The position numbers and the translations under genes are program-made. Below, piece after piece: positions 33,996 through 41,464 of a DNA stretch of 64,000 nucleotides. A model generated the notes under the pieces. The model had not been told where the DNA came from. It did no database searches and saw only the letters and a list, made by a program, of their open reading frames with translations. Source of the DNA: Acidisarcina sp963790505 (GTDB lineage Bacteria > Acidobacteriota > Terriglobia > Terriglobales > Acidobacteriaceae). The stretch is taken from the NCBI GenBank assembly GCA_963790505.1, contig CAWBOT010000005.1, positions 992,001 through 1,056,000 of the forward strand, read 5' to 3'. The stretch's first letter is position 1. Each line of letters opens with the position of its first letter.

Positions 33996-36113
33996 TCAAT
34001 CCAGGGGTCGGTCCGTGTACAGCGTCTTTCCTGCCAGTTCCTGGATGGGGATGGCGCGGTTGCCGAGGAGGGATTCGACGTGGGCGCGGCTGTCTTCGGG
34101 GACGAAGAGGAAGTTACGCGGGCCATGGTTTTTTTCTCCGACAAGTTGAGACCGTTCGTTGGGAACTCCGGCTCTTTCTCTCTCCGGCAAAGAGTGTTGG
34201 CTGGAGAAGTCTGCATTCTCTGCGGCGGAGGAAGATGGCTCGGCCTCGGCTCCTGGTCCCCACATAGTTACTAAGTCTTCATCGGTGAGGAATATCCTGG
34301 GCGCGTCGGGGTAGTAAGAGCCCCAGAGGAGGGTGCTGCGGCGGCCGTCGACGAGCAGCGCCTGCTGGTTGGTGTAGAAGATGACCGAGGAGCCGTCGGA
34401 TTGGTCTCCATAGAGGAGCAGGCGGTCGCCGACGTGGCCGATTTCGTTGAAGGTGTCGGCGATGGCGCGGGAGGAGAGCAGGGGTTCGAAGCGAACGAGG
34501 GCGATGTGGGCGGCGATGAGGAAGACGGCGGCGGTGAATCCGACGGAGGTGGTGGCTTCGAGATGATGGCCTTTGTGGCGAAGCCTCCAGGCAAGGAGCG
34601 GGCCGACGAGCAGGGCGGCGATGGCGAGGGCGGCGGGCAGGCGGAGCGCGGCGAAGGATGGCCCGGTGAGATCGAAGAAGTGGGCCATGGAGAGCGAGTA
34701 TCCGGCGACCTCGCGATGGGCGATGACGGAGCCGATGTCGTCGACCGAGGGTAGCTTGCGGGAGGACCAGAGGCCGTAGCCGAGCGCGGCGGCGATGGCG
34801 AATCCGATGACGGCGAAGGCGGCGTGACATCGAGTGAGCCATTCGCGCGGAGTGCCGGGGTATTCCTCGGAGCGGGCGAGGGCGCCGGCGCCGAGCACGA
34901 GCAGCGGGAAGTAGGCAGGGAAGGTGTAGTACTCCTGATTGGTGGAGAGTGAAAAGAAGACCAGGATGAAGGCGGCGTAGAGCGCGAGCAGCCAGTTGGT
35001 GCGGACGCGGAACTTGGTGCGGGCCATGTGGCTGGCGGGGTCGACGAGGTGGGCCTTCTCAATATAGAAGTCGACAGTGCGGCCGGTGCTGGCGCGGAGA
35101 TCGTTGAGCCAGCGGTGGCGGGTGCGCCAGGCGCGGCGAAGTACGACGGGCAGGAAGATGCTCCAGGGCGCGAGCCAGACGAGATGCAGCGACCAGTATA
35201 GATAGCCGGGCAGCTTGTTGTAGTCGTGCGGATAGCGGGTGCCGAGGAAGCGCAGCAGATGTTCGTTGATGAAATAGAAGTAGAAGAAGCCGTGGACGTT
35301 TCCGGGGGTAGGAATATTGCCGACGGGGTGGCCCTGATCGGGGTTGTGCAGGCCGGCGAGGATGTGCCACGGCGCGGCGATGGCGAGGAAGAGGAGCAGA
35401 CCGGTGAGCGGGCGAAGTTCACGCCAGCGACGCCATAATCCGGTAAGGATGAGATAGGGGATGACGGCGGCGGCGAAGAAGACCGGAGTGAGCAGGCCTT
35501 TGGTGAGCACGCCGAGCGCGAGGGCAAGCCACATGCCGTAAATGTGAAATGGCTCGCGATCTTCGAGGCCGATGATGAGGCAATAGAGGGACAGCGCGGT
35601 GAAGAAGGTGAGCAGCACCTCGGGAATGAGGACGCGGGTGAAGAGGAAGGCGCCGACGCAGGTGAGCGTGCCGAGCGCGGCGTAGAAGGCGGCGCGGTCG
35701 CCATAGGCCCGCTTAGCCCAGACCCAGGCGAGGATGGCGCAGGCGAGGACGCCGAGCGCGAGCGGCAGGTGGGCGGAGAAGACATTGAAGCCGAATAGGT
35801 GGTCGTCGATGGCGACGATCCAGTAGGGCAGGGGGGCTTTCTCGAGATAGCGGATGCCGTTGATGCGGAAGGTAGCCCATTCATTGTTGAGGGCGATGCG
35901 TTTGGCGACCTGGGCGTGGGCGGCGTCGGCGTCGTCCAGGAGCGAGGGGGTGAAGAGCGCGGCCCCGTAGACGGCGAGGAAGACGGCGGCGAGCAAGATC
36001 CAGGATTTTTTCCAGGAGAGCTGCGGGGCCGGATCTTCGAGGAGATGGACTTCGGTCGGCCGGGTAACAAGCAAGCGGCCGTTTGTGTAGTTTCTGAAAG
36101 TGCCGGTGGTCAT
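33996..36113 (-). CDS. GT39/ArnT-like membrane glycosyltransferase
   Basis: A 705-residue polytopic membrane enzyme of the dolichyl-phosphate-mannose protein mannosyltransferase/ArnT type. MTTGTFRNYTNGRLLVT starts a cytosolic leader, followed by SWILLAAVFLAVYGAALF and DADAAHAQVAKRIALNNEWATFRINGIRYLEKAPLPYWIVA, the first large loop with the conserved acidic pair and EKAPLPYW motif. Ten or so membrane helices and a C-terminal soluble domain follow. ArnT adds aminoarabinose to lipid A; the family also moves mannose and other sugars from polyprenyl phosphate. ATG 36113 fits; the frame is open upstream to 36332. Confidence 0.88.
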   Translation of the reverse strand: MTTGTFRNYTNGRLLVTRPTEVHLLEDPAPQLSWKKSWILLAAVFLAVYGAALFTPSLLDDADAAHAQVAKRIALNNEWATFRINGIRYLEKAPLPYWIVAIDDHLFGFNVFSAHLPLALGVLACAILAWVWAKRAYGDRAAFYAALGTLTCVGAFLFTRVLIPEVLLTFFTALSLYCLIIGLEDREPFHIYGMWLALALGVLTKGLLTPVFFAAAVIPYLILTGLWRRWRELRPLTGLLLFLAIAAPWHILAGLHNPDQGHPVGNIPTPGNVHGFFYFYFINEHLLRFLGTRYPHDYNKLPGYLYWSLHLVWLAPWSIFLPVVLRRAWRTRHRWLNDLRASTGRTVDFYIEKAHLVDPASHMARTKFRVRTNWLLALYAAFILVFFSLSTNQEYYTFPAYFPLLVLGAGALARSEEYPGTPREWLTRCHAAFAVIGFAIAAALGYGLWSSRKLPSVDDIGSVIAHREVAGYSLSMAHFFDLTGPSFAALRLPAALAIAALLVGPLLAWRLRHKGHHLEATTSVGFTAAVFLIAAHIALVRFEPLLSSRAIADTFNEIGHVGDRLLLYGDQSDGSSVIFYTNQQALLVDGRRSTLLWGSYYPDAPRIFLTDEDLVTMWGPGAEAEPSSSAAENADFSSQHSLPERERAGVPNERSQLVGEKNHGPRNFLFVPEDSRAHVESLLGNRAIPIQELAGKTLYTDRPLD

Positions 36114-36378
36114 TAGAAGAATACGCTGCGTTTGCAGGATACCAGTCTGGGAGCGGTTCGGCGTCAGGCGGGGTTGGCGGTTGTGCGATTTGGGGCGAGG
36201 GGACGGGTTTCTTGTCCGGTGGCGAACATGGCGAGGGCGAAAGTGAACAGGCAGCGGCAGCGGGCCGGAGGGTTTCGCTGAATGAAATGAATGGGTTGGA
36301 GGGCGAAGGGGTTGGCCGGGGAAATGCTTCATTCACGAACGGGTGAAGTTTAGCTCGATTCATCCATGGGAGCAAGCA

Positions 36379-38823
36379 ATGCAGACGCTGCTGCAGGACA
36401 TTCGATATTCGGTGCGCCAGTTGCGCAAGAGTCCGGGGTTCACGCTGACGGCGGTGGTCTCGCTGATGTTGGGGATCGGGGCGACGACGGCGGTATTCTC
36501 GATCGTCTGGGCGGTGCTGATGAATCCTTATCCGTATCGGGCGCCGGAGCGGATGGTGCATATGCACCTGACGGACAAGGCGGGGAATTTCCGCGGCTTT
36601 GGTTTGACGGGGGCGCAGTGGCAGGCGATTCGCAAGTCGCCGGTGGTCGAGGACGCGTTTGCGACGGAAAGCTGGAGCCTCACGGTGACGGGGCACGACT
36701 TGCCTGAGGATGTGGAGGCAGACTACATCACGTCGAACGGCTTCAACTACTTTGGCGTGCCGATGGCGTTGGGCCGGGGGTTGTTGCCATCGGATTCAGT
36801 GGACGGGCAGGATCCGCAGCCGGTGGCGGTGTTGAGTTACAAGTTCTGGCAGCGGCATTACAGTTCGGACCCGGCAGCGGTGGGCAAGACGCTGCAGCTG
36901 GTGCGGAAGAACTATACCGTCGTCGGCGTGGCCGCGCCGCGGTTTACCTGGGACGACATGGACGTCTACCTGCCGATGAAGGTGACCCAGGATCCGGTGA
37001 AGACGTATTACGTCGGGCTTCGGTTAAAACCGGGTGTAACGCATGAGCAGGCGAACGCGGTGTTGGGGCCATTGATCGGGCAATTCGCGAAAGAGACGCC
37101 GAAGCATTTTCCTGACAGCGAATATCAGTTTGCCGTTGTTGGGTTGAACGAGGATTTCGTGAAGCAACTGGGTGGGACGCTGGCTTTGCTGTTCTGCGCG
37201 GTGGCGCTGCTGCTGGCGATCGGCTGCGGCAATGTCTCGATTCTGCTGCTGGCGCGCGGTGCGGCGCGGACACAGGAATTTGCGATTCGTGCAGCGATTG
37301 GCGCGAACCGGAAGAGGATCATCCGGCAATTGCTGACTGAGTCGTTGTTGTTGTCGCTGACGGGTGCAGGACTGGGTATGTTACTGGCGTATAAGTTGCT
37401 GGCGATCATCGTTTGGCTGCTGCCGCCGTATTCGTTTCCGCATGAGGCGGTGATTCAACTGAATCTTCCGGCGCTGGCGTTCAGCGTGAGCGTCGCGATG
37501 CTGACCGGGCTTTTCTTTGGATTAGCGCCAGCGCTGCGGCTGTCGCGGCCCGATGTAAGCCAGGTGATGCAGTCGAGCAGCCGCAAGATCGCGGGCGGAG
37601 TTCGCGGGCAGGCAACGAACAAGGCACTGATCGGCGGACAGATTGCGCTGACGCTGCTGATGCTGGCGGGGGCGGGCGCGGCGATGGAGGGTTTTCTCAA
37701 GTTGTTGCATACGCCGCTTGGCTACGATCCGCATAACGTGATGTCGGTGGGGATTCCGGTGCATGACGGCACGTATAAGACGTGGGCAGAGCGGTCGGCT
37801 TACTTTGATTTGTTGATGAAGAAAGCAGGGACGGTCTCGGGCGTGGACATGGTCGCCGTTTCATCGAATGCGACACCGCCTGCGAACGGATCAAGAAACA
37901 AGATCGAGATTCTGGGCCAGTCGGCGCTCGACAATCAGGAAGTGCGGATCAATTTTGTCAGCCCGGATTACTTTCCGCTGCTTAAGATTCCGGTTGTTCA
38001 GGGGAAGGTCTGGGACGAGACGGAAAACCACAACGCTGCGCATGTCGCGGTGATCAACGAGACGATGGCGCGGCACTATTTTCCGAAAGGCGATGCGCTG
38101 GGGCACTCGCTGAAAGTGCCGGCGATTAAGGATGAGCCTCCGTACCAGCTTTCGCCGGCAGGCGCCAATGGCTGGCTGCAGATTGTGGGCATCATCGCGG
38201 ACAAGCGGAACGACGGTCTGAGGAAGCCGATTCTGCCTGAGGCGTTCGTGCCTTATACGCTGTCGATGGGGATGTATACGCAGATCCTGGTGCGCTCGAA
38301 GGCGGGGATTACGCCGCTGTCGCTGCTGCACTCGATTGCGGCGCAGGTGAACTCGGTCGATCCTGACCAGCAGGTCAACCAGCAGGTGGAAGATCTGGAA
38401 CACTGGATCAGCGATCAGCAGGAGTGGCAGCAGGAGCACCTGGTGGCGTGGTTGTTTGGCGCGTTCGCGGTGCTGGCGCTGGCGCTGGCGGCGGTGGGCC
38501 TCTACAGCGTGGTGTCCTATTCGGTGGCGCAGCGGACGAATGAATTTGGCATTCGCATGGCGCTCGGCGCGCAGCGCAGCCATGTGCTGGGGATTGTCTT
38601 TGCCTCGACGGTAACGAGTGTGGGCGGCGGAATCGCTGCGGGCCTGGTGCTGGCGGTTGTGCTGAACAAGTTACTCGGTCATTGGGCGGAGGGGAGTGTA
38701 CGCGATCCGTTTATCTTGCTTGCGGTTACTGGACTGATGGGGGCAGTGGCCGCACTGGCTTGTGCGATTCCGGCGCGGCGGGCGTCGGTGGTGGACCCGA
38801 TGACGGCGCTAAGGGTGGAGTGA
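36379..38823 (+). CDS. ADOP-type ABC transporter permease (MacB_PCD + FtsX)
   Basis: An 814-residue permease with two MacB_PCD/FtsX units, the layout called acidobacterial duplicated orphan permease. MQTLLQDIRYSVRQLRKSPGFTLTAVVSLMLGIGATTAVFSIVWAVLM is the first helix region; FtsX segments follow at about 280-420 (LLLAIGCGNVSILLLARGAARTQEFAIRAAIGANRKRI) and 700-810 (ALALAAVGLYSVVSYSVAQRTNEFGIRMALGAQRSHVL). Large periplasmic regions lie between. No ATPase gene is adjacent, as usual for this family. Start ATG 36379 has GGAG seven bases before it; the neighbouring PadR-HAAS pair may belong to the same regulatory group. Confidence 0.92.
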   Translation: MQTLLQDIRYSVRQLRKSPGFTLTAVVSLMLGIGATTAVFSIVWAVLMNPYPYRAPERMVHMHLTDKAGNFRGFGLTGAQWQAIRKSPVVEDAFATESWSLTVTGHDLPEDVEADYITSNGFNYFGVPMALGRGLLPSDSVDGQDPQPVAVLSYKFWQRHYSSDPAAVGKTLQLVRKNYTVVGVAAPRFTWDDMDVYLPMKVTQDPVKTYYVGLRLKPGVTHEQANAVLGPLIGQFAKETPKHFPDSEYQFAVVGLNEDFVKQLGGTLALLFCAVALLLAIGCGNVSILLLARGAARTQEFAIRAAIGANRKRIIRQLLTESLLLSLTGAGLGMLLAYKLLAIIVWLLPPYSFPHEAVIQLNLPALAFSVSVAMLTGLFFGLAPALRLSRPDVSQVMQSSSRKIAGGVRGQATNKALIGGQIALTLLMLAGAGAAMEGFLKLLHTPLGYDPHNVMSVGIPVHDGTYKTWAERSAYFDLLMKKAGTVSGVDMVAVSSNATPPANGSRNKIEILGQSALDNQEVRINFVSPDYFPLLKIPVVQGKVWDETENHNAAHVAVINETMARHYFPKGDALGHSLKVPAIKDEPPYQLSPAGANGWLQIVGIIADKRNDGLRKPILPEAFVPYTLSMGMYTQILVRSKAGITPLSLLHSIAAQVNSVDPDQQVNQQVEDLEHWISDQQEWQQEHLVAWLFGAFAVLALALAAVGLYSVVSYSVAQRTNEFGIRMALGAQRSHVLGIVFASTVTSVGGGIAAGLVLAVVLNKLLGHWAEGSVRDPFILLAVTGLMGAVAALACAIPARRASVVDPMTALRVE

Positions 38824-38846
38824 GCGGCAGGGCGGCTCTCCCTCCG

Positions 38847-38866
38847 CGCTGAAGCCGTGCCCCTTC
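38847..38866. repeat. Copy of the GCTGAAGCCGTGCCCCTTC repeat
   Basis: CGCTGAAGCCGTGCCCCTTC, partial copy of the hairpin GGCACGGCTGAAGCCGTGCC at 43911. It stands 24 bp after the ADOP stop. Confidence 0.5.
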
Positions 38867-38930
38867 TTGGTCGACGAGGATGGTGAGAGGTCTGCTGGGA
38901 GACCTGGCGAGTTTAACTGAGGACGATGGA

Positions 38931-38972
38931 TCGCCGGGATCCTTCCTCCCTCCGGGTCGTCAGGATGACACT
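38931..38972. repeat. Dispersed GTCAGGATGACA-type repeat
   Basis: TCGCCGGGATCCTTCCTCC followed by CTCCGGGTCGTCAGGATGACAC, same family as 17878 and 51384. It lies in the gap between the ADOP gene and signal peptidase. Confidence 0.5.
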
Positions 38973-39008
38973 CTCTGTTTCAACAGAGGTTATTGAGGGC
39001 GAGAGGGA

Positions 39009-39791
39009 TCATTCGGTGGGGTGGAGGGTTCGCTTCCAGCGAGTTTCATCGAAGAAGTGGATGAGCTGGTGGAGGGCGAAGCTGGCTTGTTCGGAGGCGG
39101 ATGCGTCCTGGAGATTGTCGGGCGTGGGGAAGGACCAGTAGACGAAGAGCGGGCGGCCGATGATGTTGGCCCGAGGGACAAATCCCCAATAGCGGCTGTC
39201 GAGGCTGATCGTGCGGTTGTCGCCCATGACGAAGTATTTGCCGGGCGGGACGACCAGGTCGCCGTTCTGGACGTTCGCGGGCAATTCGACGGACCACTGT
39301 GCGGTGACACCGAAGGCGTCTGAGGGCGCTATGGCGGGGAAGTCGTCGCGATAGGCGTTGAAGTCCGCATAGGGCGGTTTGGCGGCGTGGAGGTCCGGTA
39401 GCGGCTGGCCGTTGAGGTAGACGACTCCGTTGTCGAGATGGATGCGGTCGCCGGGCAGGCCGATGACGCGCTTGACGAGGGGGATGTGCTCGCCGTTCTG
39501 CTCCTCGGTTGGTTTGTAGAAGACGACGATGTCGTTGCGCTTGATATCGCGATAGGGGAGGAATGGCGCCCACTTCGTCGGCGGGGCGAGGGTGGTGCGA
39601 TCGGCGACGACGTGATCTCCAACGAGCAGGGTGCTGGCCATGGAGCCGGAGGGGATCATGAAGTTCTGGAAGATAAACCCGAAGACGAACAGGGCGACGA
39701 CTGCAAGTGGGAGGTTTTCGCTGAGGATTTGCAGGAGAGTCTGGATGGCGGACGACTTGGGGGCTTGCTGTTCGGCGTGATTCGGAAGCAT
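39009..39791 (-). CDS. lepB: Signal peptidase I
   Basis: Membrane serine protease that removes N-terminal signal peptides after Sec or Tat export. The 260-residue protein has one membrane helix (LPLAVVALFVFGFIFQNF), then the catalytic Ser50 in MIPSGSM and Lys107 in LVKRVIGLPGD, the usual Ser-Lys dyad, followed by NGQPLPD, GDNRTISLDSRYWGFV. A C-terminal helical stretch follows. ATG 39791 has AGGAG upstream. It is a separate, monocistronic-looking gene. The window holds many exported proteins that it would process. Confidence 0.97.
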   Translation of the reverse strand: MLPNHAEQQAPKSSAIQTLLQILSENLPLAVVALFVFGFIFQNFMIPSGSMASTLLVGDHVVADRTTLAPPTKWAPFLPYRDIKRNDIVVFYKPTEEQNGEHIPLVKRVIGLPGDRIHLDNGVVYLNGQPLPDLHAAKPPYADFNAYRDDFPAIAPSDAFGVTAQWSVELPANVQNGDLVVPPGKYFVMGDNRTISLDSRYWGFVPRANIIGRPLFVYWSFPTPDNLQDASASEQASFALHQLIHFFDETRWKRTLHPTE

Positions 39792-39888
39792 CGTTGTTTT
39801 CTCCTGCGCTGATCTTCATTATGACCTGACCTTTCGTTCTACGACTACATGCCTATTCCGATTGACATCTCTCCTTGTATTCGGTAAA

Positions 39889-39900
39889 CCTATGCATAGG
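39889..39900 (+). promoter_or_regulatory. 12-bp palindrome upstream of the padR-type gene (candidate operator)
   Basis: CCTATGCATAGG, a perfect palindrome, lies 14 bp before the PadR start codon; TTGACA at 39862 is 21 bp before it. Flanking GTATTC (39877) and GAATAC (39900) are also inverted. PadR proteins usually bind such sites to repress themselves. Confidence 0.5.
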
Positions 39901-39914
39901 AATACGAGGTATCA

Positions 39915-40226
39915 ATGAATTTCAAGGGCACATTGCCGACGCTAATCCTGGAATCTCTGGCGCAGGAAGCTAGTCACGGGTATCGGATTGCGCAGAAGAT
40001 CAAGGAGCGCTCGCAGGGAGTGTTGGATTTCAAGGAAGGCACTCTGTACCCCGCGCTGCACAAGCTGGAAAGCGAGGGGATGGTGGAGTCGTATGAGAGT
40101 GTCGAGAATGGCCGGCCTCGACGGCATTACCGTATCACCCGTGCGGGGCGGGGGATGTTGGCGAAAGACCGCGCTGAATGGCGGCTGCTTTCGCGAGCGG
40201 TAGGAACGATCCTGGGGGAGGCATAG
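39915..40226 (+). CDS. PadR family transcriptional regulator
   Basis: A 103-residue winged-helix repressor: FKGTLPTLILESLAQEASHGYRIAQKIKERSQGVLDFKEGTLYPALHKLESEGMVESYESVENGRPRRHYRITRAGRGML. It is the short PadR-s2 type with a C-terminal helix for dimerisation. It overlaps no gene, and its stop is 2 bp before the HAAS gene start. Such PadR genes are often next to ADOP permeases; the ADOP gene here is about 1 kb away. Confidence 0.93.
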   Translation: MNFKGTLPTLILESLAQEASHGYRIAQKIKERSQGVLDFKEGTLYPALHKLESEGMVESYESVENGRPRRHYRITRAGRGMLAKDRAEWRLLSRAVGTILGEA

Positions 40227-40228
40227 CG

Positions 40229-40864
40229 ATGGGCGCACTTGACGGGTGGTTGGGTGTAGCGGCGCAGGGCTTGGCGGCAGACTCTGCTGCGCAGGTGCGG
40301 CGCGAGATTGGCGAGCATTATGAGTCGGCGCGCGAGGTTGCTGTGGCTAGCGGACGTTCGGCTGAGGAAGCGGACAGGGTTGCATTGCGCGCGCTTGGCG
40401 ATGCAAAGACGGCGAATCGCCAGTATCGGAAGGTGCTGTTGACTTCGGGTGAGGCGCGCTTGCTTCGCCAGGGTAAGTTGGAGGCGCAGGCGGTTTGTTC
40501 TCGGCCATGGTTACGGTGGCTGCTGGTGGCGATTCCGGTGGTGTTGGTGGAGGCGGCAGCGGTGTTGTTCTTTCGCGGAAGAGTCGAGGTCGCGCGGGAC
40601 ATGCTGTTTGCCGGGATAGGGATGAGTCCTTTGTTTACCGCGATGCTTCTGCCGATCAACACTCCACTGCGTGGCCGCGTTTACCGGTATGGGAAGTGGA
40701 TTGTGATGACTGCGGCGATCGTGGTGCTTTTTGGGCCGGATGTGTCGAAGTGGTCGTGGCTGCTGTTGTGCTGCTTCTGGCCGATTGCGTTTACGGACTG
40801 GACGCGGGCGTCGATACGGCGGAAGCTGCCGGTGTCGGATTGGCCAAGACATTTGTACCTGTGA
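40229..40864 (+). CDS. HAAS-domain membrane protein (permease prefix-like)
   Basis: A 211-residue protein beginning MGALDGWLGVAAQGLAADSA. Residues 1-70 form a HAAS (DUF1700-like) helical domain (QVRREIGEHYESAREVAVASGRSAEEADRVALRALGDAKTANRQY), followed by four hydrophobic stretches (WLRWLLVAIPVVLVEAAAVLFF, LFAGIGMSPLFTAMLLP, WIVMTAAIVVLFGP, WLLLCCFWPIAFTDW). HAAS domains are usually cotranscribed with PadR, as here. It has no permease part, so its function is unknown. GGGGGAGG before the ATG is a good ribosome site. Confidence 0.8.
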   Translation: MGALDGWLGVAAQGLAADSAAQVRREIGEHYESAREVAVASGRSAEEADRVALRALGDAKTANRQYRKVLLTSGEARLLRQGKLEAQAVCSRPWLRWLLVAIPVVLVEAAAVLFFRGRVEVARDMLFAGIGMSPLFTAMLLPINTPLRGRVYRYGKWIVMTAAIVVLFGPDVSKWSWLLLCCFWPIAFTDWTRASIRRKLPVSDWPRHLYL

Positions 40865-40882
40865 TTTGTGGGTGGGAATTGT

Positions 40883-41146
40883 CTAGTAGCCGAACAGCGC
40901 GCGGCCACGTTGACTAACTTCGCTCGCGAGGTCGCGCATGGATTGTTGCGTGATGACTCGGCCTTTGCCTTGAGCGAGAGATAATTCTGCGGCGTCGACA
41001 GCTGCCAGCACCTCGGCTCGTGTGCGCTCCCGAGCTTCCCAGAGTGCGAGCGCTTCCTGCACTACTTCTTCTTCGCGGGTAAGCCGACCCTCTTCGATGG
41101 CTTGTTGAGCGAAGGCTCTTTGGTCGGCGGTGAGCTGTACGTCCAT
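40883..41146 (-). CDS. Orphan ParD-like antitoxin
   Basis: An 87-residue protein, MDVQLTADQRAFAQQAIEEGRLTREEEVVQEALALWEARERTRAEVLAAVDAAELSLAQGKGRVITQ, with the ribbon-helix-helix ParD pattern (LTxxQxxFxxxxIxxGRxxxxExVVxEALxLxExR). ParD normally neutralises a ParE toxin encoded just downstream, but here only the convergent HAAS gene lies downstream, so it looks like an orphan. The start ATG is at 41146. Confidence 0.85.
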   Translation of the reverse strand: MDVQLTADQRAFAQQAIEEGRLTREEEVVQEALALWEARERTRAEVLAAVDAAELSLAQGKGRVITQQSMRDLASEVSQRGRALFGY

Positions 41147-41464
41147 GCCTAAGCGTAGGAAGTGGAGGTGCTGGTGTCAAGTTGAAGAAATTCGATGTGG
41201 GCGTTTGATCCTCCCACTCAAGGCAGCGGATGGCTTGAATGGAGGTACCCGGCTGTCTCCCCTTGAGGGCGCGTCGGCGGTGCCTCACTACATTGCGAAA
41301 CCGCAGATCCTTCGCTTTGCTCAGGGTGACAAGCTTTTAGGTCGAAAAATTTGATCCTCCCACATCTGGCGCGCCATGCGCGCTCAGATATGGGGCACCC
41401 ATTTACGCGAAGGACGAAGATGCCCCTCGGATCGCTCGTCGCGAGAGCGTTCAGCCTCACATGC
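41147..41464. repeat. Gene-free interval with repeats
   Basis: Holds a TTTGATCCTCCCACTCAAG-type element with inverted AAGCC/GGCTT-like arms (41203-41252), a GCAGATCCTTCGCTTTGCTCAGGGTGACA element (41301-41332), a second GATCCTCCCAC (41349-41363), and a TGGGGCACCC (41391-41402). No coding frame. It combines three of the window's repeat families within 200 bp. Confidence 0.6.

Noticed and set aside
34271..36070. 599-codon frame within the GT39 gene
   Set aside because: Ser/Pro-rich shadow in another frame of a conserved membrane enzyme.
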